A stretch of 64,000 bases of DNA from Streptomyces sp. TRM70350 (GCF_019219825.1 NZ_JAHUXH010000019.1:62001-126000); one strand, 5' to 3'; positions 34,556 through 43,971 are shown, counted from the stretch's first letter. Translations and numbers: made by a program. Notes: generated by a model from the sequence alone, not told the origin.

Positions 34556-36055
34556 TCAAAGCGAACTGTCGGCCGACTTCCCGCTGCCCCACTCCACCTG
34601 AGGTGCGTCGAACTGGGCGGCATGCCGCGGCGGATGGGCGGCGGAGCCGAGGACGAACACGTCCTCCGCCCGGTCGAGCACACCTCCCGAGGGGTCGTCC
34701 TCGCCGCCCTGGCGCACCACGTCCCGGTCCGGCATGAGGATGTCGCGCACGACGACAGCGCACAGGTACAGGGTGCCGAGCAGGTGCACGCCGATCGCCC
34801 AGTGATAGCCGTCGGTCGGCAGCCCCTTGTGGGCGTCTCCGCTGGTCGTGTACGCCAGGTACATCCAGATCCCCAGGAAGTACGCCACCTCGCACGCCTG
34901 CCAGATCAGGAAGTCCCGCCACCTCGGCCGGGCCAGCGCGGCCAGCGGGACCAGCCACAGGACGTACTGCGGCGAGTAGACCTTGTTGGTGAGGATGAAC
35001 GCCGCGACGATCAGGAAGGCCAGTTGGGCGAAGCGCGGACGGCGCGGCGCGGTGAAGGTGAGTGCCGCGATGCCGACGCTGCACAGCAGCATCAACAGTG
35101 TTGCGAGGGTGTTGACCGTCTCGGTGCTGAACGGGTCAGTGGAGTTCTGGACCAGGATCAGCCAGAAGGAACCGAAGTCGACACCCCGCTCTTGGCTGAA
35201 CGTGTAGAACTTCGACCAGCCGTCGAAGGCGAAGAGCATCACCGGCAGGTTCACGACCAGCCAGGCGACGACCGCGCCCGCCAGCGCCTTGCCGAAGTCC
35301 CGCCACTTGCCCGCACGCCAGCACAGCACGAACAGCGGCCCGAGCAGAAAGAGGGGATAGAGCTTGGCGGCCGTGGCGAGCCCCAGCAGCACGCCGAAGG
35401 CCAGGGAACTGCCCCGTGACCACATCAGCATCGCCGCGGCCGTCAGAGCGACCGCCAGCAGGTCCCAGTTGATGGTGGCGGTCAGCGCGAAAGCGGGCGC
35501 CAGGGCGACCAGCAGACCATCCCAGGGACGCCGGGCGTGCGTACGGGTTACGCAGACGGCGATGACGGCCGCGCAGACCATCAGCATCCCGGCGTTGACC
35601 ATCCAGTACCACTGCTGCTGGTCCTGCATGCTGCCGGTGCCGGGTGTGAGCCAGGTGGCAACCTCCATGAACACACCGGTCAGCACCGGGTACTCGAGGT
35701 ACTCCATGTCGCCCGGGAGCCTGTCGAAGTACGGCACGAGCCCGTCGGCGAAGCCACGCCCGCTGTAGAGGTGCGGGATGTCCGAGTAGCACGCGTGCGT
35801 GTACTGCGAACTGGCGCCGAAGAACCAGGCGCCGTTGTAGCAGGGCGCTTTCTGGACCAGTCCGAGGGCGAACATACCGACCGCCACCAGCGCGATCACC
35901 CGCACGGGAGTCCACCAGGACCTCCCGAGGAGGGCGCGTCGCCCGAGGGGACCGCCGATCAGCTCACTGCCGGCCGCGGCGACCTCGTCCTCCCTGGTCG
36001 GCCGCACCAGGTCCGGCTCGTGGACGCTCGCTTGCGTCGATTCTGCACTGGGCAT
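34556..36055 (-). CDS. GT87 / DUF2029-type polyprenol-dependent mannosyltransferase-like membrane protein
   Basis: A protein of about 499 residues with 9-10 TM helices, large outer loop after TM1 (APCYNGAWFFGASSQYTHAC) and the GT-C-like stretch YSPQYVLWLVPLAALARPRW. It resembles glycosyltransferase family 87 proteins that add mannose or arabinose from polyprenol donors outside the membrane. Start ATG 36055 is preferred (AGGA about 10 nt upstream); the frame is open through the parS pair to 36166. No closer substrate can be given. Confidence 0.8.
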   Translation of the reverse strand: MPSAESTQASVHEPDLVRPTREDEVAAAGSELIGGPLGRRALLGRSWWTPVRVIALVAVGMFALGLVQKAPCYNGAWFFGASSQYTHACYSDIPHLYSGRGFADGLVPYFDRLPGDMEYLEYPVLTGVFMEVATWLTPGTGSMQDQQQWYWMVNAGMLMVCAAVIAVCVTRTHARRPWDGLLVALAPAFALTATINWDLLAVALTAAAMLMWSRGSSLAFGVLLGLATAAKLYPLFLLGPLFVLCWRAGKWRDFGKALAGAVVAWLVVNLPVMLFAFDGWSKFYTFSQERGVDFGSFWLILVQNSTDPFSTETVNTLATLLMLLCSVGIAALTFTAPRRPRFAQLAFLIVAAFILTNKVYSPQYVLWLVPLAALARPRWRDFLIWQACEVAYFLGIWMYLAYTTSGDAHKGLPTDGYHWAIGVHLLGTLYLCAVVVRDILMPDRDVVRQGGEDDPSGGVLDRAEDVFVLGSAAHPPRHAAQFDAPQVEWGSGKSADSSL

Positions 36056-36126
36056 GGGCCACATCCTGCCGTACATGTCTAGGAGTACGCCGAGGGCCGC
36101 CGTACCTGAGCGGTGCGGCGGCCCTT

Positions 36127-36140
36127 GTTTCACGTGAAAC
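36127..36140. other. parS site
   Basis: Exact GTTTCACGTGAAAC, first of a pair 24 bp apart just upstream of the GT87-type gene. Confidence 0.93.
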
Positions 36141-36150
36141 ACCCATCTCG

Positions 36151-36164
36151 GTTTCACGTGAAAC
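36151..36164. other. parS site
   Basis: Exact GTTTCACGTGAAAC, second of the pair, 24 bp from the PBP stop. Confidence 0.93.
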
Positions 36165-36187
36165 ACCCTCGACGGGCGATACGGCGG

Positions 36188-38890
36188 CTACCCGGTCGGG
36201 CCTCCGAAGAGGCCACCTCCGTTGCCGTTACCGTTGCCGTTGCCGTTCTCGTCACCGGTATCCGTAGGTTCGGGTGATGAGGTCACGCCACCGTCGGTGC
36301 CGCCGGTGTCCGTACCGCCGGTCTCCGTGCCACCGGTGTCCTGGCAGGTCCAGTCGAAGGCATCACAGGTGTCGCTCACCGAGGGCGAGGGAGTGACCTC
36401 GGACTCAGTGGGCGTCGGGGTCGGCGACGGGCTTTCCTCCTCCTCGGTCTCGGTGACTGTGGGAGTCGGCGTCGGCGTCGGCAGCTCGTTGACCACCTCG
36501 CCGATGGGCTCTGGTTCCGGGAACTTCTTCGCCGGCTCGCCCTTCAGGGCCTGCTCCATGTAGTCGTGCCAGATCTCCGCCGGGAACGAGGCACCGTGAA
36601 TCGACTTCTGGTCGCCTGTTCCGTACATCTCCAGAAACGTGCGGTTCTTGATGTTCTCGTCGTCGGGATACCGGAACATGCTGATCGCGGTCGACAGCTG
36701 GGGGGTGTAGCCGACGAACCAGGCCGACTTGTTGCCATCGGTGGTACCGGTCTTACCGGCCACCTCCCGGCCCGTCAGCTGGGCGTTGGTACCCGTACCC
36801 TCCTCGACCACGGTCTTCAGAACGTCGGTGACGTTGTCGGCGACCTTCGCGCTGAAGGCTTCCTTGTCCTGCACCTCGTGCTCGTAGAGCGTGCCGTCCT
36901 TGTCCGTGACCTTCTGCACGGAGTACGGGTCACGCTGCTTGCCGCTGGCCGCGAAGGTGGCGTACGAGCCCGCCATGCGGATCGCGCTGGGGTCGGAGAT
37001 GCCGAGGGAGAACGACGGGTACTCAATACCGGCCAGGCTGCTCTCCAGCACACCTGCGTCGACGGCCGCCTCCTTGACCTTGTCCAGGCCGACGTCCATG
37101 CCGAGCTGCACGTAGGCCGAGTTCACCGAGAACTGCATCGCCTCACGGAGGTCGATCTGGTAGTTCGGTGGGTCGCCGTACGTCTCGTCACCGTCGTTGA
37201 CCTGCAGCCACTCCTCGCCCTTGTCGTTGTGCCAGACCGACCCGTCGTAGTTCTTGATCTTGAGCTTGTTCTTGCCGTTGTACAGACTCTTCGGGGAGAC
37301 GACGGTGCGCTCGTCCTGGGCCTGTGTGGGACCGAGGTCGGGATCGCGGACGCCCCACTTCATGGCCGCCGCGAGCACGAAGGGCTTGAACGTCGATCCG
37401 ACCTGGGCGCCGGTTTCGTTGGCGTTGTTGGTGAAGTGCTTGGTCGCGTCCTCACCGCCGTAGATGGCCACGATGGCACCGGTCGCCGGATCCACGGAAG
37501 CGCCGCCGAACTGGACGTGCGTGTCCGTCTCGGGGCGTTTCTTGGGGTCGATGTTGGCCTTCTGGACCTTCGTGACGGCCTTTTCGAGCTCATCGACCTT
37601 CTTCTTGTCGAAGGTGGTGTAGATCGAGAGGCCGCCTTCCCGCAGCTTGCGCTCGGTCACGCCGGTCGTCTCGCTGTTGTTGACCAGGTAGCCGTTGGCG
37701 AGGTCCACGAGGTAACCGATCTGGCCGCTCAGCGCCCTGTTCGCCCGCGGGTTCTCGACCTTGGGCAGCCCGGTGTACTTGGCTCGCTCCGTGGCGCTCA
37801 GATGACCGTACTCGACCATCTTGTCCAGCGTGTCCTGCATCTGGGTCAGGGCCCGCCTCTTGTTGGCGTCCGGCGTGGCGGCGGGGTCGATGGACGTCGC
37901 GCCGGCCGGGTCGTAGTACGTGGCGCCCTTGAGCATGGCCGCCAGGAAGGCGCACTCGCCCGCGTTCAGGTCGATGGCGTCCTTGTTGAAGTACGCGCGC
38001 GCGGCCGCCTGGATACCGAAGGCGCTCCGGCCGTAGTACGCGGTGTTGAGATAGCCCTCCATGATCTTGTCCTTGGGGACGGAGGCGCCCACCTTGATGG
38101 AGACGAAGAGCTCCTTGAACTTACGGGTGAGGGTCTGCGACTGGTCGTCCAGCATGGCGTTCTTGACGTACTGCTGGGTGATGGTCGAACCACCCTGCGT
38201 CTCGCCGCCCCGAGCCATGTTGAACACCGCGCGGGCGATGCCCTTCGGGTCGATGCCGCTGTCCGTCTTGAAGGTCTTGTTCTCCTGGGAGATGACCGCG
38301 TACTGCATGTTCTTGGGGATCTGCGACAGATTGATGATCTGCCGGTTCGTCTCCCCGCCCGTGGACACCATCTCGGTGCGGTCGGACCAGTAGTAGACGT
38401 TGTTCTGCGCCTTGGCGGCCTTCGCCACGTCCGGGACGCCCACCATGGCGTATCCGATGCCCGCGACGGCGACCATGCTCCCGAAGAAGCCGAGACACAG
38501 GCCGGAGACGAGCTTCCAGGAGGGGGCCCAGCGGCGCCAGCCGTACTTGCCCGCGCGCGGATAGTCGATGATCCGCTTCCTGTCGGAGGCCGCCACGCGG
38601 CCCCGCCCCGGTCCCGCTGCGCCGGCGCGCCGGCTGCCCCGGCCGGGGTCGGCCGCTCTGCGACGACCGCCACCACTTCTCTGTGCCGCGCGCCGGGCCT
38701 CGGCGCGGCCGCCGGACGGCCGCCCCTCTCCTCCCGGCCCATAGGAACCCGACCCGTACGCGTCGGAAGGAGACCCGGTGGCGCCTCGCGGTGCCGCACG
38801 GCGGCCGGAGGACGAACCGGACTGGCCGCGTCGGGCCGCGGCACGTCCGCCTCCCTGCGGCTGCGGCGGTTTGCGACGGTGCTCGCTCAT
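36188..38890 (-). CDS. Class A penicillin-binding protein (transglycosylase-transpeptidase)
   Basis: A 900-residue bifunctional PBP. The cytoplasmic N-terminus (about 1-115) is Arg/Gly-rich. One TM helix follows at about 118-140, then a GT51 transglycosylase domain (about 175-360: QENKTFKTDSGIDPKG, GGSTITQQYVKNAML). The transpeptidase has SxxK STFKPF near residue 498, SVNSAYVQ as SxN and KTGTTDGNKSAWF near 715. The ~100-residue tail is disordered, with Thr-Pro, Gly-Thr-Asp and Asn-Gly repeats and two Cys. It polymerises and cross-links peptidoglycan. Start ATG 38890 fits AGGAG about 10 nt upstream. Confidence 0.94.
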   Translation of the reverse strand: MSEHRRKPPQPQGGGRAAARRGQSGSSSGRRAAPRGATGSPSDAYGSGSYGPGGEGRPSGGRAEARRAAQRSGGGRRRAADPGRGSRRAGAAGPGRGRVAASDRKRIIDYPRAGKYGWRRWAPSWKLVSGLCLGFFGSMVAVAGIGYAMVGVPDVAKAAKAQNNVYYWSDRTEMVSTGGETNRQIINLSQIPKNMQYAVISQENKTFKTDSGIDPKGIARAVFNMARGGETQGGSTITQQYVKNAMLDDQSQTLTRKFKELFVSIKVGASVPKDKIMEGYLNTAYYGRSAFGIQAAARAYFNKDAIDLNAGECAFLAAMLKGATYYDPAGATSIDPAATPDANKRRALTQMQDTLDKMVEYGHLSATERAKYTGLPKVENPRANRALSGQIGYLVDLANGYLVNNSETTGVTERKLREGGLSIYTTFDKKKVDELEKAVTKVQKANIDPKKRPETDTHVQFGGASVDPATGAIVAIYGGEDATKHFTNNANETGAQVGSTFKPFVLAAAMKWGVRDPDLGPTQAQDERTVVSPKSLYNGKNKLKIKNYDGSVWHNDKGEEWLQVNDGDETYGDPPNYQIDLREAMQFSVNSAYVQLGMDVGLDKVKEAAVDAGVLESSLAGIEYPSFSLGISDPSAIRMAGSYATFAASGKQRDPYSVQKVTDKDGTLYEHEVQDKEAFSAKVADNVTDVLKTVVEEGTGTNAQLTGREVAGKTGTTDGNKSAWFVGYTPQLSTAISMFRYPDDENIKNRTFLEMYGTGDQKSIHGASFPAEIWHDYMEQALKGEPAKKFPEPEPIGEVVNELPTPTPTPTVTETEEEESPSPTPTPTESEVTPSPSVSDTCDAFDWTCQDTGGTETGGTDTGGTDGGVTSSPEPTDTGDENGNGNGNGNGGGLFGGPTG

Positions 38891-39264
38891 CGAACGACTA
38901 CTCCTAGGGCAGGCGCACCCTGGCGCGCCTGGAAACGGCGGCTGGTTTCCGGTCCCCCCGAAGTACGGATGTGGTCGGTTCTGCATTCATCCGTACTGCA
39001 CCGGGGACGAGGACGCCCCCAGAGGCAACTCGGTTCCCGGTGGTGTGCATGCCGCACAGACTACGCAGCACCAAAACGCACCTAGTCCTGAAGTTCACCC
39101 CAAAACAGGCAAGTCGCTTCCTGCGAATCAGTGATGTGACGCCGTTCACGATTCCCCCTCTTGTCGCATTCCAGGGACCGTTCTATCGTCTTGATGTATC
39201 GAGTCGATACATCAGCGCGACATAAAGACCGTGACGGCCCTACCGCGGCAGAGAGGAGGCGACG
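38891..39264. promoter_or_regulatory. Divergent intergenic region between the PBP and PadR genes
   Basis: It holds the promoters of both genes. Its only strong feature is the 23-bp palindrome at 39192-39214. No small gene is supported. Confidence 0.5.
39192..39214. promoter_or_regulatory. Probable PadR operator
   Basis: TGATGTATCGA, one base, TCGATACATCA: a perfect 23-bp palindrome 51 bp before the PadR start. Its ATGTAT/ATACAT core is typical of PadR sites (ATGT-N8-ACAT spacing), so autoregulation is likely. Confidence 0.75.
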
Positions 39265-39948
39265 ATGAGCCGGCGCTCCGGGATCCTCGAGTTCGCCGTA
39301 CTCGGCCTGCTCCGCGAATCTCCGATGCACGGCTACGAGCTGCGCAAACGACTCAATACGTCACTGGGTGTGTTCCGTGCGTTCAGCTACGGGACGCTTT
39401 ACCCCTGCCTCAAGACGCTGGTCGCCAACGGCTGGTTGATCGAGGAGCCGGGGACCACGTCCGAGGACGCCCTCGCCGCTCCACTCACCGGCCGTCGCGC
39501 CAAGATCGTCTACAGGTTGACGGCGGAAGGTAAGGAGCACTTCGAACAGCTACTCTCGCAGACCGGCCCGGACGCGTACGAAGACGAGACCTTCGCCGCC
39601 CGGTTCGCCTTCTTCGGTCAGACCTCCCGTGACGTACGCATGCGCGTGCTGGAGGGCCGCCGCAGCCGACTGGAGGAGCGCCTTGAGAAGATGCGCGCCT
39701 CCCTGGCCCGCACCCGGGAGCGCCTCGACGACTACACCCTCGAGCTCCAGCGCCACGGAATGGAGTCCGTGGAGCGCGAAGTGCGCTGGCTGAACGAGCT
39801 CATCGAGAGCGAGCGGGCCGGGCGGGACCTTCGCGGTTCCGCCACCGGGGGGTCCGCTCAGCAGGACACCACATCTGGAGCGTCGGGCGACCTGCCCCGG
39901 CCCGGGGACACCTCTCGGCCGGATTCGTCCGACGACACCGCCACGTGA
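39265..39948 (+). CDS. PadR-family transcriptional regulator
   Basis: A 227-residue PadR protein. The winged HTH (about 5-95) includes LEFAVLGLLRESPMHGYELR and FSYGTLYPCLKTLVANGWL. A helical dimerisation domain follows (about 115-195), then a disordered Ser/Thr/Asp tail. PadR proteins usually repress themselves and nearby genes until a ligand binds; the perfect palindrome upstream supports this. ino1 starts 46 bp downstream on the same strand and may be co-transcribed or co-regulated. Confidence 0.9.
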   Translation: MSRRSGILEFAVLGLLRESPMHGYELRKRLNTSLGVFRAFSYGTLYPCLKTLVANGWLIEEPGTTSEDALAAPLTGRRAKIVYRLTAEGKEHFEQLLSQTGPDAYEDETFAARFAFFGQTSRDVRMRVLEGRRSRLEERLEKMRASLARTRERLDDYTLELQRHGMESVEREVRWLNELIESERAGRDLRGSATGGSAQQDTTSGASGDLPRPGDTSRPDSSDDTAT

Positions 39949-39993
39949 GGTCCCCGTCAGGGCCTCACCGAGTACACACAGGGAGCAACCGGA

Positions 39994-41076
39994 ATGGGTT
40001 CGGTTCGCGTAGCCATCGTCGGCGTGGGCAACTGCGCCGCGTCGCTGGTGCAGGGAGTCGAGTACTACAAGGACGCCGACCCGGCGTCCAAGGTCCCCGG
40101 CCTGATGCACGTCCAGTTCGGCGACTACCACGTCCGTGACGTGGAGTTCGTCGCCGCGTTCGATGTCGACGCGAAGAAGGTCGGTCTCGACCTCGCGGAC
40201 GCCATCGGCGCCTCCGAGAACAACACCATCAAGATCTGCGACGTACCGCGCACCGGCGTGACCGTCCAGCGCGGCCACACCCTCGACGGCCTCGGCAAGT
40301 ACTACCGCGCCACCATCGAGGAGTCCGCCGAGGAGCCGGTCGACGTCGTCCAGGTCCTCAAGGACAAGCAGGTCGACGTCCTGGTCTGCTACCTGCCCGT
40401 CGGCTCCGAGGACGCGGCGAAGTACTACGCCCAGTGCGCCATCGACGCCAAGGTCGCCTTCGTCAACGCCCTCCCGGTGTTCATCGCCGGCACCAAGGAG
40501 TGGGCGGACAAGTTCACCGAGGCGGGCGTCCCGATCGTCGGTGACGACATCAAGTCCCAGGTCGGCGCCACCATCACGCACCGCGTCATGGCGAAGCTGT
40601 TCGAGGACCGCGGCGTCATCCTGGACCGCACGATGCAGCTCAACGTCGGCGGCAACATGGACTTCAAGAACATGCTCGAGCGTGAGCGCCTGGAGTCCAA
40701 GAAGATCTCCAAGACGCAGGCCGTCACCTCGCAGATCCCCGACCGGGAGCTCGGCGAGAAGAACGTCCACATCGGCCCGTCCGACTACGTGGCCTGGCTC
40801 GACGACCGCAAGTGGGCGTACGTCCGCCTGGAGGGCCGCGCCTTCGGTGACGTCCCGCTGAACCTTGAGTACAAGCTTGAGGTCTGGGACTCCCCGAACT
40901 CGGCCGGCGTCATCATCGACGCCCTGCGCGCAGCGAAGATCGCCAAGGACCGCGGCATCGGCGGCCCGATCCTCTCCGCGTCGAGCTACTTCATGAAGTC
41001 CCCGCCGGTTCAGTACTTCGACGACGTGGCCCGCGAGAACGTCGAGAAGTTCATCAAGGGTGAGGTCGAGCGCTGA
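39994..41076 (+). CDS. ino1: Inositol-3-phosphate synthase
   Basis: A 360-residue NAD-dependent synthase that converts glucose 6-phosphate to 1L-myo-inositol 3-phosphate, the precursor of mycothiol and phosphatidylinositol. Seen: N-terminal Rossmann motif VAIVGVGNCAASLVQGVEYY, conserved PVFIAGTKEWADKF, GDDIKSQVGATITHR and MQLNVGGNMDFKNM. The short actinobacterial length matches Ino1. It follows the PadR gene. Confidence 0.95.
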   Translation: MGSVRVAIVGVGNCAASLVQGVEYYKDADPASKVPGLMHVQFGDYHVRDVEFVAAFDVDAKKVGLDLADAIGASENNTIKICDVPRTGVTVQRGHTLDGLGKYYRATIEESAEEPVDVVQVLKDKQVDVLVCYLPVGSEDAAKYYAQCAIDAKVAFVNALPVFIAGTKEWADKFTEAGVPIVGDDIKSQVGATITHRVMAKLFEDRGVILDRTMQLNVGGNMDFKNMLERERLESKKISKTQAVTSQIPDRELGEKNVHIGPSDYVAWLDDRKWAYVRLEGRAFGDVPLNLEYKLEVWDSPNSAGVIIDALRAAKIAKDRGIGGPILSASSYFMKSPPVQYFDDVARENVEKFIKGEVER

Positions 41077-41098
41077 GAGCTCATCTCCTGCTGGGCTG

Positions 41099-41130
41099 AG
41101 GGTTCCCGAGGCAGCGCGCCCGGGGACCCT
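41099..41130 (+). terminator. Probable ino1 terminator
   Basis: AGGGTTCCCG (41099-41108) and CGGGGACCCT (41121-41130) pair with one G-T wobble. It is 23 bp after ino1 and 22 bp before the next start. Confidence 0.6.
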
Positions 41131-41152
41131 CCCCGTATGTGAGGCTGTGCCC

Positions 41153-42415
41153 ATGGCCGTCGTACGTGATCTACGCGTCCTGCTCCGCTTCCGGAACTTC
41201 CGACGCCTGCTCGCCGTGCGGCTGCTCTCCCAGGGCGCCGACGGCGTGTACCAGGTCGGGCTCGCCACCTACGTCGTCTTCTCCCCGGAGCGCCAGACCT
41301 CACCCGCCGCGATCGCCTCGGCCATGGCGGTCCTGCTGCTCCCGTACTCCCTGGTGGGCCCGTTCGCCGGCGCCCTACTGGACCGCTGGCGCCGCCGCCA
41401 GGTCTTTCTGTACGGCAACCTGCTGCGGGCCCTGCTGGCGTCGGCGACGGCCATCCTGATGATCACGCAGGTCCCGGACTGGCTGTTCTACGTCTCCGCC
41501 CTGTGCGTCACCGCCGTCAACCGCTTCGTCCTCGCGGGCCTGTCCGCCGCGCTGCCCCGCGTGGTCGACGAGGACCGCCTGGTGATGGCCAACTCCGTCT
41601 CCCCGACGGCCGGAACCCTCGCCGCGACCGCCGGTGGCGGCCTCGCCTTCGTCGTACGGCTGCTGATCGCGGACTCCGATGCCACGGTAGTGCTGGTGGG
41701 CGCCGCACTGTACCTCTGCTCGGCGCTGGCCTCGCTGAGCATCGGACGGGAAGTGCTGGGTCCGGACCGCGAGTTGGTGCAGCTACGGCTGAGGGCGGCG
41801 CTCTCCGGCACCGCCCGCGATCTCATGGCCGGCCTTCGTCATCTCGCCGAGCCCGCCCGGCGCGAGGCCGCCTGGGCGCTCGCGTCGATGACGCTGATGC
41901 GGTTCTGCTATGGCGCCCTGACGGTCATGCTGCTGATGCTCTGCCGATACGCCCTCACCACCAACCCCGACGACGGACTCGCCCTGCTGGGGCTGGCGGT
42001 GGGCGTCTCGGGCGCCGGCTTCTTCGCGGCGGCGGTGGTGACCCCGTGGGCCGCCGGCCGGTTCGGCCCCGGCCGTTGGATCGCCATCTGCGCAGCGTCC
42101 GCCGCCGTCCTGGAGCCCGCCCTCGGCCTCCCCTTCGCCACCGTGCCCATCCTGGTCGCGACCTTCGTCCTCGGCCTGACCACCCAGGGCGCGAAGATCT
42201 CCACGGACACGATCGTGCAGTTCTCGGTCGATGACGGCTTCCGGGGCCGGGTCTTCTCCGTCTACGACGTCCTGTTCAACGTCGCCTTCGTCGCCGCCGC
42301 CGGAGTGGCCGCCCTGATGCTGCCCCCGGACGGACGCTCGGTCCCCCTGGTCCTGGTGGTGGCAGTGATCTACGCAGCGGTTGCAACGGCTATGGCCGGC
42401 TTTGAACGCCGCTGA
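41153..42415 (+). CDS. MFS transporter
   Basis: A 420-residue protein with 12 predicted TM helices. The N-terminus FRNFRRLLAVRLLSQGADGV and loop GPFAGALLDRWRRRQVFLYG are typical of the MFS 'enterobactin exporter-like' group. A second half follows from about residue 230. Substrate unknown; this MFS gene is conserved beside pcnA in the origin region of streptomycetes as far as I know. ATG 41153 lacks a strong ribosome site. Two parS palindromes follow its stop. Confidence 0.85.
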   Translation: MAVVRDLRVLLRFRNFRRLLAVRLLSQGADGVYQVGLATYVVFSPERQTSPAAIASAMAVLLLPYSLVGPFAGALLDRWRRRQVFLYGNLLRALLASATAILMITQVPDWLFYVSALCVTAVNRFVLAGLSAALPRVVDEDRLVMANSVSPTAGTLAATAGGGLAFVVRLLIADSDATVVLVGAALYLCSALASLSIGREVLGPDRELVQLRLRAALSGTARDLMAGLRHLAEPARREAAWALASMTLMRFCYGALTVMLLMLCRYALTTNPDDGLALLGLAVGVSGAGFFAAAVVTPWAAGRFGPGRWIAICAASAAVLEPALGLPFATVPILVATFVLGLTTQGAKISTDTIVQFSVDDGFRGRVFSVYDVLFNVAFVAAAGVAALMLPPDGRSVPLVLVVAVIYAAVATAMAGFERR

Positions 42416-42431
42416 GTGTCACATCAGCAGC

Positions 42432-42465
42432 GAGGGGCGATGTTTCACGTGAAACATCGCCCCTC
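42432..42465. terminator. 34-bp perfect palindrome containing parS, between convergent genes
   Basis: The parS at 42442-42455 is extended by GAGGGGCGAT and its exact complement. It lies 16 bp after the MFS stop, opposite pcnA, where a terminator is expected. Confidence 0.7.
42442..42455. other. parS site
   Basis: Exact GTTTCACGTGAAAC, centre of the palindrome 42432-42465. Confidence 0.93.
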
Positions 42466-42488
42466 TTCGCATCCCCGGAGACCTTGTG

Positions 42489-42522
42489 ACGGGCCCATGT
42501 TTCACGTGAAACATGGGCCCGT
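42489..42522. terminator. Second 34-bp perfect palindrome containing parS
   Basis: The parS at 42499-42512 is extended by ACGGGCCCAT and its complement ATGGGCCCGT. It lies 9 bp from the pcnA stop codon (minus strand), so it fits a pcnA terminator. Confidence 0.7.
42499..42512. other. parS site
   Basis: Exact GTTTCACGTGAAAC, centre of the palindrome 42489-42522. Confidence 0.93.
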
Positions 42523-42531
42523 TTCATGGCC

Positions 42532-43971
42532 TCAGCTCTGCTCGGCCCACCACTCCTTGAGCGCCGCGACCGCCTGGTCGTGCTCCATCGGGCCGTTCTC
42601 CAGGCGGAGCTCCAGCAAGTGCTTGTAGGCGCGACCGACGGCAGGGCCCGGCTTGATGCCCAGAATCTCCATGATCTGGTTGCCGTCGAGGTCGGGGCGG
42701 ATGGCGTCCAGTTCCTCCTGCTCCTGGAGCTGGGCGATCCGCTCCTCCAGGCCGTCGTACGCCCGCGACAGCGCCGCCGCCTTGCGTTTGTTCCGCGTGG
42801 TGCAGTCCGAGCGGGTCAGCTTGTGGAGGCGGTCGAGCAGGTGCCCCGCGTCCCGGACATAGCGGCGGACGGCAGAGTCGGTCCACTCGCCGGTGCCGTA
42901 GCCATGGAAACGAAGGTGAAGCTCGACCAGACGCGAGACGTCCTTCACGAGTTCGTTGGAGTACTTGAGCGCCGTCATCCGCTTCTTGGTCATCTTCGCG
43001 CCGACCACCTCGTGGTGGTGGAACGAAACCCGCCCGTCCTTCTCGAAGCGACGCGTCCGCGGCTTGCCGATGTCGTGCAGCAGCGCGGCCAGGCGGAGAG
43101 TCAGGTCGGGGCCCTCCTCCTCCAAGGCCATCGCCTGCTCCAGGACGATCAGCGTGTGTTCGTAGACGTCCTTGTGACGATGGTGCTCGTCACTCTCCAA
43201 CCGCAGAGCGGGCAGCTCTGGCAGCACATGATCGGCGAGCCCGGTATCGACCAGCAGCGTCAGGCCCTTGCGCGGGTGCCGGGACAGGATCAGCTTGTTC
43301 AGCTCCTCCCGGATCCGCTCGGCCGAGACGATCTCCAGGCGCCCGGCCATCTCCTTCATCGCGGTGACGACCTCGGGTGCCACCTCGAAGTCGAGCTGGG
43401 CGGCGAAGCGCGCGGCCCGCATCATCCGCAGCGGGTCGTCCGAGAAGGACTCCTCGGGAGTGCCCGGCGTACGCAGCACCCGCGCCGCCAGATCATCGAG
43501 CCCGCCGTGCGGGTCGATGAACTTGTTCTCCGGCAACGCGACGGCCATGGCATTCACGGTGAAGTCGCGGCGGAGGAGGTCCTCCTCGATGGAGTCGCCG
43601 TACGACACCTCCGGCTTGCGCGAGGTCCGGTCGTAGGCCTCCGACCGGTAGGTCGTCACCTCGATCTGGAAGCCGTCCTTCTGGGCACCGACCGTGCCGA
43701 AGGCGATCCCGACATCCCACACGGAATCCGCCCACGGCCGGATGATCTTCAGCACGTCCTCGGGACGGGCGTCGGTCGTGAAATCCAGATCGTTGCCGAG
43801 CCGGCCGAGCAGCACATCCCGGACCGAGCCGCCGACCAGGGCGAGTGAGAACCCGGCCTCCTGGAAGCGGCGGGCAAGGTCGTCGGCGACAGGCGCGACC
43901 CGCAGCGGCTCACTCGGAGCGTGGGGCGGCACCTGGCTCAGGGCACTGGTGTCATCGTTGGCGTTGGGCAC
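42532..43971 (-). CDS. pcnA: CCA tRNA nucleotidyltransferase (PcnA/Cca, HD-domain form)
   Basis: A 479-residue class II nucleotidyltransferase that adds or repairs the 3' CCA of tRNAs. Seen: LVGGSVRDVLLGR, the two catalytic Asp in NDLDFTTDA, RRDFTVNAMAV, then RLAALLHDIGKPRTRRF, an HD phosphohydrolase domain typical of the bacterial PcnA/Cca form. GTG 43971 is chosen as start (upstream Arg-rich frame is not conserved). Mtb has the same gene (pcnA) beside this block. Divergent from the DUF6049 gene. Confidence 0.93.
   Translation of the reverse strand: MPNANDDTSALSQVPPHAPSEPLRVAPVADDLARRFQEAGFSLALVGGSVRDVLLGRLGNDLDFTTDARPEDVLKIIRPWADSVWDVGIAFGTVGAQKDGFQIEVTTYRSEAYDRTSRKPEVSYGDSIEEDLLRRDFTVNAMAVALPENKFIDPHGGLDDLAARVLRTPGTPEESFSDDPLRMMRAARFAAQLDFEVAPEVVTAMKEMAGRLEIVSAERIREELNKLILSRHPRKGLTLLVDTGLADHVLPELPALRLESDEHHRHKDVYEHTLIVLEQAMALEEEGPDLTLRLAALLHDIGKPRTRRFEKDGRVSFHHHEVVGAKMTKKRMTALKYSNELVKDVSRLVELHLRFHGYGTGEWTDSAVRRYVRDAGHLLDRLHKLTRSDCTTRNKRKAAALSRAYDGLEERIAQLQEQEELDAIRPDLDGNQIMEILGIKPGPAVGRAYKHLLELRLENGPMEHDQAVAALKEWWAEQS

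Noticed and set aside
42416..42628. Short plus-strand open frame with two F-H-V-K-H motifs
   Set aside because: The motifs are just parS sites read in frame; the frame runs into pcnA antisense and lacks a ribosome site.
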